Assembly: GCA_030066245.1 (NCBI GenBank)
Contig: JASJBY010000232.1
Coordinates: 1-7,241 of the forward strand
From: Gammaproteobacteria bacterium
Lineage (GTDB): Bacteria; Pseudomonadota; Gammaproteobacteria; JAABTG01
Reading direction: 5' to 3'
Length of the DNA stretch: 7,241 nucleotides
Below the pieces are notes generated by a model. The model saw nothing but the letters and a program-made list of their open reading frames with translations, had not been told where the DNA came from and did not search any database. Position numbers and translations under genes: made by a program. Of this stretch, positions 7,005-7,241 are shown one piece after another. Numbering within the stretch: position 1 is the first letter of the stretch; each line of letters opens with the position of its first letter.

Positions 7005-7027
7005 CCGGCGTGTGCGGGCCGCGCCGG
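7005..7027 (-). terminator. Weak hairpin after the right-edge gene
   Basis: CCGGCG (7005-7010) and CGCCGG (7022-7027) form a 6-bp stem with an 11-nt loop, 13 nt past the stop of the edge gene. Read on the minus strand it is followed by AAATTCC, with no T-run. It may end that transcript only weakly, or be a chance GC dyad. Confidence 0.25.
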
Positions 7028-7040
7028 CGTCCAACCCTGC

Positions 7041-7241
7041 CTACTTCGCGTCGTCATCGAGATGCACTCTCGTTGCCAGCTGAATCTGAGTGGTGGTTTC
7101 CTGACTGTCATTACCGCCGATCAGAACGGACACGAACCCGTCACGATCCACTGAGACGGACTTGAAGGTTACGCCGATATCCACGACGCCGGTGTAGCCG
7201 AGCGTGCTGCGCATCTCCAGCACATCAGCTATCGCCGTCTC
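7041..7241 (-). CDS. C-terminal fragment of an unidentified protein (runs off right edge)
   Basis: The last 66 residues of a minus-strand gene are visible. The frame is open to the window edge and ends at TAG (7043-7041), so the GTG at 7223 is not necessarily its start. The fragment alternates hydrophobic and polar residues (GVVDIGVTFKSVSV, GFVSVLIGG), suggesting beta strands, and ends in a polar HLDDDAK tail. No motif is recognised. The strand-rich, TTTQIQLATRV-type ending is faintly like the C-termini of minor pilins or pseudopilins, but that is a weak impression. It precedes the membrane-protein gene on the same strand with a 176-nt gap. Confidence 0.6.
   Translation of the reverse strand, partial: ETAIADVLEMRSTLGYTGVVDIGVTFKSVSVDRDGFVSVLIGGNDSQETTTQIQLATRVHLDDDAK

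Overview
The window looks like chromosomal DNA of a high-GC proteobacterium. The dynamin-like, GAF-GGDEF and BLUF protein styles and the Shine-Dalgarno usage fit a gammaproteobacterium, but nothing here fixes the genus. There are no rRNA, tRNA, CRISPR, transposase or phage genes.

Layout. (1) Positions 1-3427, plus strand: two tandem, clearly paralogous dynamin-like GTPases. The first is cut by the left window edge and lacks its P-loop; the second is complete. A 122-nt gap between them holds a very stable stem-loop. (2) Positions 3428-3522: a convergent intergenic stretch with two perfect GC-rich hairpins. (3) Positions 3523-5076, minus strand: a GAF-GGDEF diguanylate cyclase followed in the same reading frame, after a single TGA, by a BLUF blue-light domain. 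The BLUF part has no usable start codon and has lost its flavin-facing tyrosine (Asp instead). (4) Positions 5281-6864, minus strand: an unrecognised protein with a signal sequence, a periplasmic domain and five predicted membrane segments. It is followed by a good intrinsic terminator and preceded by a perfect 9-bp inverted repeat. (5) Positions 7041-7241, minus strand: the C-terminal end of an unidentified protein that runs off the right edge.

How the parts may work together. The two dynamin-like proteins probably form one membrane-remodelling unit, since adjacent non-identical bacterial dynamins often work as heterotypic pairs. The diguanylate cyclase and BLUF remnant look like a former light/c-di-GMP module in which the cyclase appears intact and the photoreceptor is decayed or rebuilt. 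The membrane protein appears to be its own transcription unit. Nothing in the sequence links the plus-strand block functionally to the minus-strand block. The most unusual points are the shared non-canonical G4 motif (QQxD) of the dynamin pair and the GGDEF-TGA-BLUF arrangement.
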